Assembly (NCBI RefSeq): GCF_030295425.1
Contig: NZ_AP027081.1
Location: 992,001-1,056,000 of the forward strand
Source: Mesoterricola sediminis
Lineage (GTDB): Bacteria > Acidobacteriota > Holophagae > Holophagales > Holophagaceae
Reading direction: 5' to 3'
Length of the DNA stretch: 64,000 nt
A program made the translations under genes and the position numbers. Below, piece after piece: positions 1 to 8,013 of this stretch (the first letter of the stretch is position 1; each line of letters starts with the position of its first letter). The notes under the pieces are model-generated. The model was given only the letters and a program-made list of their open reading frames with translations. It was not told the origin of the DNA and searched no databases.

Positions 1-96
1 GTCCTCCGGAAGGAGGTGGCCCGCCTCATCCCGGTGCTGAAGGCCGCGGGGGCCACCGACATCCTGGAGTTCCCCTTCAGCAAGGTGGTCTCGTGA
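1..96 (+). CDS. hisG: ATP phosphoribosyltransferase HisG, C-terminal end
   Basis: Only the last 31 codons are inside the window. They read LKAAGATDILEFPFSKVV and then stop, the usual ending of HisG, which starts histidine synthesis by joining ATP to PRPP. The TGA overlaps the GTG start of hisC by 4 bp, so it is the first visible cistron of the his operon. Whether it is the long or the short (HisZ-dependent) form cannot be told from this fragment. Confidence 0.8.
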   Translation, partial: VLRKEVARLIPVLKAAGATDILEFPFSKVVS

Positions 97-1064
97 GCGC
101 CGCCTACGCGACCCGGGAAGGGCGGGGGGCCTTCGTGCGCATGGACTTCAACGAGGGGCCGCCCCCGCCGGCCCCGCTCCTGGCCGCGGACCTGGCCGGC
201 GCCCTCGCGATGTACCCCGAGTACGGGCCCCTGAAAGAGGCGGCCGCCCGGGCCTGGGGCGTGGACCCCGCCCGCATCGTCCCGGTGAACGGGGCCGACG
301 AGGGGATCTTCCTCGCCCTCCGCCTCCTGGGCGGGGGCGGGCTGGCCCTCCCCGTCCCGGCCTTCTCCATGTACCGCGTCTACGCGGACCAGCTGGGGAT
401 CCCCGTCGCCGAGGCGCCCATGGGGCCGGACTTCGAGGTGGACGTGGACGCGCTGCTGGCCGCGCCCGGCTCCGTCGTCGCCCTCACCACGCCCAACAAC
501 CCCACGGGCCGGGCCCTGCCCGCCGGGGCCGTCGAACGGGTCCTGGCCCAGGGGCGGACCGTGCTCCTGGACGAGACCTACGGCGCCTTCTGCGGCCAGG
601 ACTTCGCGCCGCTGCTCGAGCGCTGGCCCAACCTGGTCCTCCTGCGCACCCTCAGCAAGGCCTACGGCGTGCCGGGGCTGCGCTGCGGGTTCATCCTGGC
701 TTCCCCGGCGCGCGCCGGCGAGCTGGACGCCCTGCGCTCCCCCTTCAACGTGAACGCCGCGGCGGTGGTGCTGGGGGCGCGGCTCCTCGCGGAGGACCGC
801 ACCTTCCCGGACCGCGTGGCGGGGGCCGTGGCGGCCCGGGCCCGGGTCCAGGACGGCCTCCGCGCCGCCGGCTACGCCACCTTCCCCTCCGACGCCCACT
901 TCTTCCTGGCCCGCCTGGAGCCCGGCGCCGCCGGGCGCCTCGCCGCGGCCGGGATCCTCATCAAGGACTACCCCGCCCTGGGCGAGGGCATGGTCCGCAT
1001 CAGCGTCCCCGGTCCCGCCGAGGCCGAGGCCTTCGAAGCCGCCTTCCTGAAAGGACGCCCATGA
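93..1064 (+). CDS. hisC: Histidinol-phosphate aminotransferase HisC
   Basis: PLP-dependent class I/II aminotransferase of 323 aa that converts imidazole-acetol phosphate plus glutamate to histidinol phosphate. Visible family marks are the TTPNNPTGRALP motif near residue 133, LLDETYGAF near 155 and the LSKAYGVPGLRCGF segment near 188, which holds the PLP lysine. It is somewhat shorter than the usual ~350 aa. The GTG start overlaps the hisG stop (GTGA) and the stop overlaps hisB by 4 bp, so it is translationally coupled on both sides. Confidence 0.93.
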   Translation: MSAAYATREGRGAFVRMDFNEGPPPPAPLLAADLAGALAMYPEYGPLKEAAARAWGVDPARIVPVNGADEGIFLALRLLGGGGLALPVPAFSMYRVYADQLGIPVAEAPMGPDFEVDVDALLAAPGSVVALTTPNNPTGRALPAGAVERVLAQGRTVLLDETYGAFCGQDFAPLLERWPNLVLLRTLSKAYGVPGLRCGFILASPARAGELDALRSPFNVNAAAVVLGARLLAEDRTFPDRVAGAVAARARVQDGLRAAGYATFPSDAHFFLARLEPGAAGRLAAAGILIKDYPALGEGMVRISVPGPAEAEAFEAAFLKGRP

Positions 1065-1621
1065 CCGCCTTCGAGCGCATCACCCGCGAGACCCGGATCT
1101 CCGTCGAGCTGGGCCGGCCCGGTCCGGTCGAGACCTCCGTCCCCATGCTCACCCACTTCCTGGACCAGCTGAACCTCTACGGCGGGCTCGACCTCAGCCT
1201 CTCGGCCGAGGACCTCATGCCCCTGGGCGACGGCCACCACCTGGCCGAGGACGTGGCCATCGCCCTGGGCCGGGCCCTGGACAGGGACCTGGGCGACCGC
1301 TCCGGCCGCGCCCGGTACGGCCAGCGCCTGCTGCCCATGGACGAGGCCCTGGCCACGGTCGCGGTGGACATCGGGGGCCGGCCCTACCCCGTGGTGGACA
1401 TCCCGTTCCCCGCCGCGGCCCTGGGCGGCCTCGCCACCGAGAACATCGTCCACTTCTTCCGCACCCTGGCGCTGGAGGCCCGGTTCACCCTGCACGTGAA
1501 GGTGACCGGCGAGAACGCACACCACATGGCGGAGGCCGCCTTCAAGGGGGTCGGCCTGGCCCTCCGGGAGGCGCTGGGCTCCGCGTCGGGGCTCATGAGC
1601 ACCAAGGGGGTGCTGCGGTGA
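1061..1621 (+). CDS. hisB: Imidazoleglycerol-phosphate dehydratase HisB (monofunctional)
   Basis: 186-aa IGP dehydratase. The metal-binding histidine pattern is visible as LPMDEALATVAVDIGGRP, DGHHLAEDVA and ENAHHMAEAAFK. It dehydrates imidazole-glycerol phosphate to imidazole-acetol phosphate. It has no N-terminal HAD phosphatase domain, unlike the E. coli bifunctional enzyme, so histidinol-phosphate phosphatase must come from elsewhere. It overlaps hisC and hisH by 4 bp each. Confidence 0.95.
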   Translation: MTAFERITRETRISVELGRPGPVETSVPMLTHFLDQLNLYGGLDLSLSAEDLMPLGDGHHLAEDVAIALGRALDRDLGDRSGRARYGQRLLPMDEALATVAVDIGGRPYPVVDIPFPAAALGGLATENIVHFFRTLALEARFTLHVKVTGENAHHMAEAAFKGVGLALREALGSASGLMSTKGVLR

Positions 1622-2202
1622 TCGGCATCGTGGATTACGGCTGCGGCAACCTGCGCAGCCTCGAGAACGCCCTGGAAGCCCTGGCCCTCCCCCATCGGCG
1701 GGTCTCCACCCCCGGCGGGGTCCTGGAGGCGGGCCGCCTCATCCTCCCCGGCGTGGGCCACTTCGGCCACGCCGGCCGGGAGCTGCGGGCCCGCGGGCTG
1801 GAGGCGCCGCTGCGGGAGCGCGCGGCCATGGGGAGGCCCCTGCTGGGCATCTGCCTGGGCATGCAGCTCCTGTTCGAGGGTTCGGACGAGGCCCCCGACG
1901 TGCCCGGCCTGGCCCTGGTGGCGGGCCGGTGCGGGGCCTTCGACGCGCCGGGCCTCAAGGTGCCGCACATGGGCTGGAGCGCGGTGGACTTCGGCGACCG
2001 CGCCCTGGCGGCCTACTTCGTCCACTCCTACCGCATCCCGGCCTTCCCGGCGGAGCGCCCCGCCCAGGCCTTGGGCATGGCGGCCTACGGGGAGCCGTTC
2101 CTGGCCGCCTTCCGGAGCGGCCCCCTCGGCGGCTTCCAGTTCCACCCGGAGAAGAGCGGGAAGGCCGGCCTGGCCCTCCTGGGGGAGGCCCTGACATGGT
2201 GA
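1618..2202 (+). CDS. hisH: Imidazole glycerol phosphate synthase glutaminase subunit HisH
   Basis: 194-aa class I glutamine amidotransferase. The nucleophile elbow is LLGICLGMQLLFEGS (Cys near residue 80), the oxyanion strand is LPGVGHFGHA, and the C-terminal His/Glu pair lies in FQFHPEKSGKAGLALL. It supplies ammonia to HisF, encoded directly downstream with a 7-bp overlap, which fits the obligate HisH-HisF heterodimer. The GTG start overlaps the hisB stop. Confidence 0.95.
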   Translation: MIGIVDYGCGNLRSLENALEALALPHRRVSTPGGVLEAGRLILPGVGHFGHAGRELRARGLEAPLRERAAMGRPLLGICLGMQLLFEGSDEAPDVPGLALVAGRCGAFDAPGLKVPHMGWSAVDFGDRALAAYFVHSYRIPAFPAERPAQALGMAAYGEPFLAAFRSGPLGGFQFHPEKSGKAGLALLGEALTW

Positions 2203-2951
2203 TGAAGCGCGTGATTCCCTGCCTGGACGTGAAGGACGGGCGCGTGGTCAAGGGCGTCCAGTTCCAGGACCTGCGGGACAACGGCGACCCCGTCGAGCTG
2301 GCCTCCCGCTACGACGCGGAAGGGGCCGACGAGCTGGTCTTCCTGGACATCACCGCCGGCATCGAGCACCGGGACACCGCCCGCCGCATGGTGGAGGCCG
2401 TGGCCCGGCAGGTCTTCATCCCCTTCACGGTCGGGGGCGGCATCCGCTCCGTCGCCGACGCCGAGGCCCTCCTGATGGCGGGCTGCGACAAGGTGGCCGT
2501 GAACAGCGCGGCGGTGAGGCGCCCGGGCCTCCTCACGGAGCTGGCCTCCCGCTTCGGCAGCCAGTGCGTGGTCCTGGCCGCGGACGTGCGCCGCACCTAC
2601 GGCGGCGTCCGGATCGCCGTGGACGCGGGGCGGACCCTCACGGACCTCGTGATGGAGGATTGGCTCCGGGAGGCCCAGGACCGGGGCGCCGGCGAGGTGC
2701 TGCTCACCAGCATGGACCGGGACGGCACGGGTAACGGCTACGACCTGGAGGTCCTGGCGTCCGCCGCGGGGATCCTGCGGGTGCCCCTGATCGCCAGCGG
2801 CGGCTTCGGCGAGGCGCGCCATGCGGTGGAGGCCCTCGGGGCCGGGGCCGACGCGGTCCTCGCCGCCGGCGCCTTCCACGTGGGCGGCCTCACCGTGCGC
2901 GGACTCAAACAGCAGCTGGCCGAGGCCGGCGTGGAGGTGCGGGCATGCTGA
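2196..2951 (+). CDS. hisF: Imidazole glycerol phosphate synthase cyclase subunit HisF
   Basis: 251-aa (beta/alpha)8 barrel starting [20 protein letters not shown], with the catalytic Asp in IPCLD and the second catalytic Asp in VVLAADVRR. Phosphate-binding loops FTVGGGIRS and LIASGGFG are present. It closes the imidazole ring of IGP and releases AICAR. An ATG six bases downstream (2202) is an equal alternative start. The reading frame is open much further upstream, but that part only shadows hisH. It overlaps hisAIE by 7 bp. Confidence 0.95.
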   Translation: MVMKRVIPCLDVKDGRVVKGVQFQDLRDNGDPVELASRYDAEGADELVFLDITAGIEHRDTARRMVEAVARQVFIPFTVGGGIRSVADAEALLMAGCDKVAVNSAAVRRPGLLTELASRFGSQCVVLAADVRRTYGGVRIAVDAGRTLTDLVMEDWLREAQDRGAGEVLLTSMDRDGTGNGYDLEVLASAAGILRVPLIASGGFGEARHAVEALGAGADAVLAAGAFHVGGLTVRGLKQQLAEAGVEVRAC

Positions 2952-4213
2952 TCCCGAGCATCGATCTCATGGGCGGCCGCGCCGTCCAGCTCGTGGGGGG
3001 CCGGGAGAAGGCCCTGGAGGTGGAGGACGTCCTGGGCCTCGCCCGGGCCTGGCGCCCCTACGGGGAACTGGCCGTCATCGACCTGGACGCCGCCCTGGGC
3101 ACCGGGGACAACCTGGCGCTGGTGAAGGCCCTGTGCGCGGAGGCCCGCTGCCGCGTGGGGGGCGGGATCCGCACCCCGGAGCGGGCCTTCGAGCTCCTGC
3201 GGGCCGGGGCCGCCTCCGTCATCCTGGGCACCGCGGCCTCGGAGGAGCTCCTCCGGAAGCTGCCCCGGGAACGGACCCTGGTGGCCGTGGACCAGCGCCA
3301 GGGGCGCCTCCAGGTGAAGGGCTGGACCGAGGACGCCGCCGAGTCCCCCCTGGACCGCATGCGGCGGCTGGGCCCCTTCTGCGGGGGCTTCCTGGCCACC
3401 GTGGTGGACAAGGAGGGCCGCCTGGGCGGAGTGGACTGGGAGGCCGCGGCGGCCTTCCGCGCCGCCACGGACCGGCCCGTGGTCTACGCCGGGGGCGTCA
3501 CGACGGTGGCTGACGTGGCGCGCCTGGACCGGATGGGCCTGGACGCCCAGGTGGGCATGGCCCTCTACCGGGGCCTCCTGGATCCGGGCGAAGCCTTCGT
3601 GGCCTGCCTGGACTGGGACAAGCAGGGGGGCCTTCTGCCCGTGGCCGTCCAGGACGAATCGGACCGCCTGCTCATGCTGGCCTACACCAACCGGGAGACC
3701 CTGCGGGAGGCGCTCGCCGCCGGCCGGGGGATCTACTGGTCCCGCTCCCGGGGGGCCCGCTGGGAAAAGGGGGCGATCAGCGGCCATGTCCAGACCCTGC
3801 TCCGGGCCGCGGCGGACTGCGACCGGGACACCCTGCGCTTCGTGGTCCGCCAGGCGGGCCCCGCCTGCCACACGGGCCAGGCCACCTGCTTCGGCCCGGC
3901 GGACTTCTCCCTGGAGGACCTGGAGGCCACCCTCCGGGCCCGGGCCCAGGACCCGGCGGAGGGCAGCTACACCGCCCGCCTGTTCCGGGAACCGGGGCTC
4001 CTGGAGGCCAAGCTGGTGGAGGAGGCCGGCGAACTGGCCCAGGCGCCCACCGCGGACGACCTCGTCTGGGAGGGGGCCGATCTCCTCTACTTCCTCATGG
4101 TGCGCCTCGCCCAGGGCGGGGTCCGCCTGGACCAGGTCCTCCGGGAACTGGAGCGCCGCCGCAAGACCGACACCCGGAAGCCCGGGAACGCCAAAGGAGT
4201 GAAGCCATGCTGA
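2945..4213 (+). CDS. hisAIE: Trifunctional HisA-HisI-HisE fusion
   Basis: One 422-aa frame carries three histidine enzymes. Residues 1-220 are HisA (ProFAR isomerase): [11 protein letters not shown] with Asp7, VAVDQRQGR with Asp116, and phosphate loops VGGGIRT and VVYAGGVTT. Residues about 225-320 are HisI (PR-AMP cyclohydrolase): GLLPVAVQDE, SGHVQ, the metal motif DCDRD (291-295) and Cys308/Cys315 in PACHTG and ATCF. Residues about 338-422 are HisE (PR-ATP pyrophosphohydrolase): KLVEEAGELA and EGADLLYFLMV. Fewer than about 10 residues separate HisA from HisI. HisIE fusions are common; HisA fused in front of HisIE is not something I know as standard. ATG start inside the hisF end; overlaps hisD by 7 bp. 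Confidence 0.93.
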   Translation: MLIPSIDLMGGRAVQLVGGREKALEVEDVLGLARAWRPYGELAVIDLDAALGTGDNLALVKALCAEARCRVGGGIRTPERAFELLRAGAASVILGTAASEELLRKLPRERTLVAVDQRQGRLQVKGWTEDAAESPLDRMRRLGPFCGGFLATVVDKEGRLGGVDWEAAAAFRAATDRPVVYAGGVTTVADVARLDRMGLDAQVGMALYRGLLDPGEAFVACLDWDKQGGLLPVAVQDESDRLLMLAYTNRETLREALAAGRGIYWSRSRGARWEKGAISGHVQTLLRAAADCDRDTLRFVVRQAGPACHTGQATCFGPADFSLEDLEATLRARAQDPAEGSYTARLFREPGLLEAKLVEEAGELAQAPTADDLVWEGADLLYFLMVRLAQGGVRLDQVLRELERRRKTDTRKPGNAKGVKPC

Positions 4214-5475
4214 CGATCCTGACCCTCGGGCAGGCCCTGGAGCGGGCCAGCCGCGCCTTCCCCGCCGTGCCCCCCGAGGTGCCCGTCATCCTGGAGGACA
4301 TCCGGGCCAAGGGCGACGCGGCGGTCTTCGCCTGGGCCGCCCAGCTGGACGCCTTCACCGGCGGCGCCTTCGAGGTGCCCGCCGCCCGGCTGAAGGCGGC
4401 GCCGGACCTCCTGGACCCGGCCCTGCGCGCCCACCTGGAGGCGGCGGTGCGCCGGGTGGACGCCTTCGCCCGGGCCCAGATGGCGGCCTTCCAGCCCCTG
4501 GAACTCACCCTCGAGGGCATGCGCCTGGGGCACCGGGCCGTGCCCGTGAGCCGGGCGGCCTGTTACGCCCCCGGCGGCCGCTATCCCCTCCCCAGTTCCG
4601 TGATCATGGGGGTGGTGCCCGCCCGGGTCGCCGGGGTGAAGGAGGTGGTGGTCCTGAGCCCCCGCCTGCACCCCGTCACCCTGGCCGCCGCGGCCCTCGC
4701 CGGGGCGGACCGGGTCTTCGACCTGGGCGGGGTCCATGGGGTGGCCGCCGCGGCCTGGGGCCTGGCGGGCGTGCCCCGGGTGGACCTCATCGCCGGGCCG
4801 GGCAACCGCTTTGTGACCGGCGCCAAGCGGCTCCTGTACGGGGACGTGGGCATCGACTTCCCCGCCGGCCCCAGCGAACTGCTCGTGGTCGCCGACGGGT
4901 CGGCGGACCCGGCCCTCGTCGCCGCCGACCTCCTGGCCCAGGCGGAGCACGACCCCGACGCCCTGCCCATGCTGGCCACCTTCGACGGGGGCCTGGTCCC
5001 CCGGGTGGCGGCGGAGCTGGAACGCCAGTTGGCCCTGCTGCCTGCGGGCACCCCCGCGGCCGAAAGCCTCCGCCAGGGCTTCGCCGTCGTCCTGGGCGAG
5101 GGCCCGGAGGCGGACGCCGACGCGGTGACCCTCGCGGACGCCCTGGCCCCGGAGCACCTGGAACTGCAGGGCCCCCGGGCGGAGGCCCTGGCGGGACGCT
5201 TCTCCTCGTACGGCAGCTTGTTCGTTGGGGCCGACGCCGCCGAGGTCTTCGGCGACTACGGCAGCGGCACCAACCACATCCTGCCCACCAGTGGGGCCGC
5301 CCGCTACACCGGGGGGGTGAGCGTGGCCACCTTCCTCAAGCTCCTCACCTGGCAGCGGACCCTGCCCGAGGGCCGGGAAGCGCTCGCCGCCCAGGCCGCC
5401 GCCATCGCCGACGCCGAGGGCCTCGCCGCCCACGCCGCCTCCGCCCGGCTTCGCGCGGGGCGGTCCTTGGCCTGA
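4207..5475 (+). CDS. hisD: Histidinol dehydrogenase HisD
   Basis: 422-aa zinc enzyme that oxidises histidinol to histidine in two NAD-dependent steps. Family motifs include AGPGNRFVTGAKRLLYG near residue 197, FPAGPSELLVVAD, AEHDPDA, LAPEHLEL and GSGTNHILPTSGAARYTGG. Its ATG lies within the hisAIE coding end. It is the last gene of the operon: a 119-bp spacer with its own promoter-like sequence follows. No clear hairpin-plus-T terminator is seen after it. Confidence 0.95.
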   Translation: MLTILTLGQALERASRAFPAVPPEVPVILEDIRAKGDAAVFAWAAQLDAFTGGAFEVPAARLKAAPDLLDPALRAHLEAAVRRVDAFARAQMAAFQPLELTLEGMRLGHRAVPVSRAACYAPGGRYPLPSSVIMGVVPARVAGVKEVVVLSPRLHPVTLAAAALAGADRVFDLGGVHGVAAAAWGLAGVPRVDLIAGPGNRFVTGAKRLLYGDVGIDFPAGPSELLVVADGSADPALVAADLLAQAEHDPDALPMLATFDGGLVPRVAAELERQLALLPAGTPAAESLRQGFAVVLGEGPEADADAVTLADALAPEHLELQGPRAEALAGRFSSYGSLFVGADAAEVFGDYGSGTNHILPTSGAARYTGGVSVATFLKLLTWQRTLPEGREALAAQAAAIADAEGLAAHAASARLRAGRSLA

Positions 5476-5545
5476 GGGGGAGCCTGTCTGACTGCCGTGT
5501 AACGGAAATTTCTAATTCGACTCCAATCTGGGTGGGGCTTTGGCA

Positions 5546-5574
5546 TTGACGGCCTCCGGGCCTTGGCCTATCTT
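5546..5574 (+). promoter_or_regulatory. Sigma70-type promoter for the diguanylate cyclase
   Basis: TTGACG (5546-5551), a 17-bp spacer, then TATCTT (5569-5574), 20 bp upstream of the cyclase ATG. This is one of the best -35/-10 matches in the window. It separates the cyclase from the his operon. Confidence 0.6.
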
Positions 5575-5594
5575 GAAGCATTCAAGGGTCCTGA

Positions 5595-6800
5595 ATGCCC
5601 GATCCCTTCTCCGCCCTTTTCCATCTGGATGTGCAGACCGTCCTGGTCCTCCTGTTCGCCGGCAACCTGGCGCTGGGGTGCCTGATCCTGCTCTTCCAGG
5701 GGATCGCCCGGGAATCCACCCATCACCTGGCCCTGCGCACCTACGCCCTGGCCCGCCTCATGCAGTCCCTCGGGTGGCTCTTCGTGCTGGAGCGGGAGCA
5801 CCTGCCGGAGCCCCTGGGGGTGCTGGCCGCCGACAACCTCCTCGTGCTGGGCTTCTTCCTGGAATCCCTCGTGGCCCTGGACCTGGCGGCCATCCGCCGG
5901 CCCGGGGCCCGGTGGGCCCACATCGGGGTGACGGGCGCCGCCCTGACGGTCATGAACGCCGTCCTCCTGACCCATCCGACGCCTGCGGTCCGGGTGGCGG
6001 CCGCCACCTTCGGCGTCGCGGGCAGCCTCCTCACCCCTTCCCTCCTCTTCTTCCTGGACCGCCTGGAATCCCCCTTCCGGCGGATCCTCGGCGCGGGCAA
6101 CCTGCTCTTCCTCGCCGTCCTGGGGGCGCGGACGGCCACCGGCCTGGTCTCCGGCGAGCCCGGCCTGGGCATCGCCGGCCTCACCCAGGGCCTGACCTTC
6201 CTCGTGCTCATCCTCATGCTGGTGCTCAGCGGCGCGGTGGTGCTCCTGATCGCCAAGGAGGACGCGGACCGGGAACTGCGGGAGATGGCCGTGAAGGACC
6301 CCCTCACCGGGCTCAGCAACCGGCGGGCCTTCATCCACCAGGCCTCCCGCGTCCTGGCCTACCACTGGCGGTACGGCCTGGACGCCTCGATGCTCTTCAT
6401 CGACATCGACCACTTCAAGGCCATCAACGACCAGTTCGGGCACGCCGCGGGCGACGCGGTCATCGTCCACCTGGCCGGCGTTCTCCGCCAGTCCATCCGG
6501 GAATTCGACCTCCACTGCCGCTACGGCGGGGAGGAGTTCGTGCTCCTCCTGCCCAACAGCAGCGAGGAGGAGGCCCTGGCCGTCGCCGGCCGCATCCGGG
6601 AGGGGGTGGCCCGCCGCGAGGATGGGGTCCTGCCGGCGGCCTACACGGTGAGCGTGGGCGTGGCCTCCCGGCTGGAGGACCCCGCCGATCCCCTGGAGGA
6701 CCTCCTGCGGCGCAGCGACGCCGCCCTCTACCGGGCCAAGCAGGCCGGCCGGGACCGCGTCGAAGTCCACGCCCCCATCGCCGGCGCCCAGTCGGCCTAG
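5595..6800 (+). CDS. Membrane-bound diguanylate cyclase (GGDEF)
   Basis: 401 aa. The N-terminal ~220 residues are six or seven hydrophobic segments forming an integral membrane sensor. The C-terminal ~170 residues are a GGDEF domain: DPLTGLSNRRAF, then GGEEF at 311-315, an active variant of the signature. An RxxD inhibitory site (REFD) sits exactly five residues before GGEEF, so product inhibition by c-di-GMP is expected. It synthesises c-di-GMP from two GTP. The signal sensed by the membrane part is unknown. A PilZ candidate effector lies at 61114-61740. Confidence 0.92.
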   Translation: MPDPFSALFHLDVQTVLVLLFAGNLALGCLILLFQGIARESTHHLALRTYALARLMQSLGWLFVLEREHLPEPLGVLAADNLLVLGFFLESLVALDLAAIRRPGARWAHIGVTGAALTVMNAVLLTHPTPAVRVAAATFGVAGSLLTPSLLFFLDRLESPFRRILGAGNLLFLAVLGARTATGLVSGEPGLGIAGLTQGLTFLVLILMLVLSGAVVLLIAKEDADRELREMAVKDPLTGLSNRRAFIHQASRVLAYHWRYGLDASMLFIDIDHFKAINDQFGHAAGDAVIVHLAGVLRQSIREFDLHCRYGGEEFVLLLPNSSEEEALAVAGRIREGVARREDGVLPAAYTVSVGVASRLEDPADPLEDLLRRSDAALYRAKQAGRDRVEVHAPIAGAQSA

Positions 6801-6801
6801 A

Positions 6802-6850
6802 CAGCGTCCGCAACGCTGCCTGAATCCTCCGAGGGGAGCGGACGCGGCAC
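6802..6850 (+). repeat. Short palindromic interspersed repeat, copy A
   Basis: 49 bp directly after the cyclase stop. Its ends are inverted repeats, AGCGTCCGC at the start and GCGGACGC towards the end. It matches, in opposite orientation, the repeat at 17922-17973 with about 43 of 49 positions identical by hand alignment. Both copies are intergenic, so this looks like a REP-type element and not conserved coding sequence. Confidence 0.7.
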
Positions 6851-6946
6851 CCGGTCTGCGGGCAATTCCCGGGCGAAGGGCTATACTTGGGGCGAAATCC
6901 CCCCGCAGGTTCCCGGCTTCGCCATCGCTCGAAGGGGAGGTGCGCC

Positions 6947-7645
6947 ATGGCAACCCACTCCACGCTGCCCGCCACGGTCGAGGAAAGGCTGGCGGGCTGG
7001 GCCCAGATCCAGGAGCGCCGGGCCCAGGCGCCCCAACCGGCCCACCCTCCGGCGACGATCACCCTGTCCCGGCAGTTCGGCTGCGAGGGCTTCCCCCTGG
7101 CCCTGCGCCTCCAGGCACGGCTGGAGGCCGCCACCGGGCTCTCCTGGAGCGTCCTCGACAAGGCCCTCCTGGAGAAGGTGGCCCAGGACGAGGGCATCTC
7201 CATGCGCCTGCTCACCGACCTGGGGGGCGCGACCCGGTACCTCGAGGCCTTCGGCTTCCATCCCCTCGGCCGGGTGACCCAGACCCAGGCCTTCGAGAAG
7301 GTCGCCCGCGCCCTGGTGCAGGTCGCCCGGCAGGGCCGGGCCATCATCGTGGGGCAGGGGGGGGCGGTGCTCTGCCGGGGCCTGGACAACGCCTTCCACT
7401 TCCGCCTGGAAGCGGGGTTCGAATGGCGGGTGGCCTCGTACATGCGGTTCACGGGGCTGGGCCGGGAGGCGGCGGAGCACGAAGTGAAGGTCCAGACCCG
7501 CATGCGGGACCAGTTCATCCGGCAGGCCCTGGACGCGGACGTCACCGACACCGGCTACTACGATGCCGTCTTCAACAACGAGCGCCACGGCGTCGACGCC
7601 ATGGCCGCCGCCATCGAGGCCTACGTGGGCGGGGCCCTGGTCTGA
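6947..7645 (+). CDS. Cytidylate kinase-like family protein
   Basis: 232 aa. TITLSRQFGCEGFPLALRLQ near residue 35 and the later RAIIVGQGGAVLCRG segment fit the cytidylate-kinase-like family (PF13189). The degenerate P-loop, SRQFGCEG in place of GxxxxGK[ST], is the usual form there. The real substrate of this family is poorly defined. The ATG at 6947 is preceded by GGGGAGG; a frame-open ATG at 6887 lacks such a site and lies on a TATACT box (6882-6887), so I take 6947. It stands alone between two spacers. Confidence 0.75.
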   Translation: MATHSTLPATVEERLAGWAQIQERRAQAPQPAHPPATITLSRQFGCEGFPLALRLQARLEAATGLSWSVLDKALLEKVAQDEGISMRLLTDLGGATRYLEAFGFHPLGRVTQTQAFEKVARALVQVARQGRAIIVGQGGAVLCRGLDNAFHFRLEAGFEWRVASYMRFTGLGREAAEHEVKVQTRMRDQFIRQALDADVTDTGYYDAVFNNERHGVDAMAAAIEAYVGGALV

Positions 7646-7648
7646 CCC

Positions 7649-7837
7649 TCAGTACCGGATGCCCGGGCGCAGACCCTCCCGGGTGGCGGGGGCTGGGAGG
7701 GGGGCGGGGGTTGGTGAATCTTTCATGGAAACGGCCCGGGTCGGAGCCCGGCGGGGGGCGGCATGGGGCCGGGCCCCGGCGTGGAAGGTCCATGCGGTGA
7801 TCAGGCCGAGCAGGAGCCGGCCCTTGAGGGCGGACAT
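7649..7837 (-). CDS. Possible small secreted proline-rich protein
   Basis: 62-aa frame beginning MSALKGRLLLGLITAWTFHA, which looks like a short signal peptide, followed by a Pro/Ala/Arg-rich tail. Support comes from the signals: GGAGG four bases before the ATG, and a perfect TATAAT 46 bp further upstream (7884-7889). I recognise no family. It is the only gene candidate in the 7646-8013 spacer. Coding status is uncertain because GC-rich DNA readily gives open frames. Confidence 0.4.
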   Translation of the reverse strand: MSALKGRLLLGLITAWTFHAGARPHAAPRRAPTRAVSMKDSPTPAPLPAPATREGLRPGIRY

Positions 7838-7883
7838 GGGGCCTCCGGAAGGGGGGAAGGGGGCGGCAAAGCCGAATGAATGA

Positions 7884-7889
7884 ATTATA
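7884..7889 (-). promoter_or_regulatory. Perfect TATAAT -10 box on the minus strand
   Basis: An AT-rich island in otherwise >70% GC DNA carries TATAAT reading towards the small ORF at 7649-7837. No good -35 is seen 16-18 bp upstream. Expected transcript start about 7877, about 40 nt before the ATG. Confidence 0.4.
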
Positions 7890-8013
7890 GTTTTTTGGGT
7901 CTTCCTGGCGAGGGGGGAGGGAACAAATTTTCCCATCCCGGCACTCCGGCCCTTCCCGCCCGGTGGGGGGACGGGGTTGGGTATCCTGGAGACGCCGCTT
8001 CCGCGAGGCTCCC

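Noticed and set aside
1929-2951. HisF with an ~89-aa N-terminal extension
   Set aside because: The upstream part is hisH read out of frame; the family N-terminus begins at [11 protein letters not shown] (2196).
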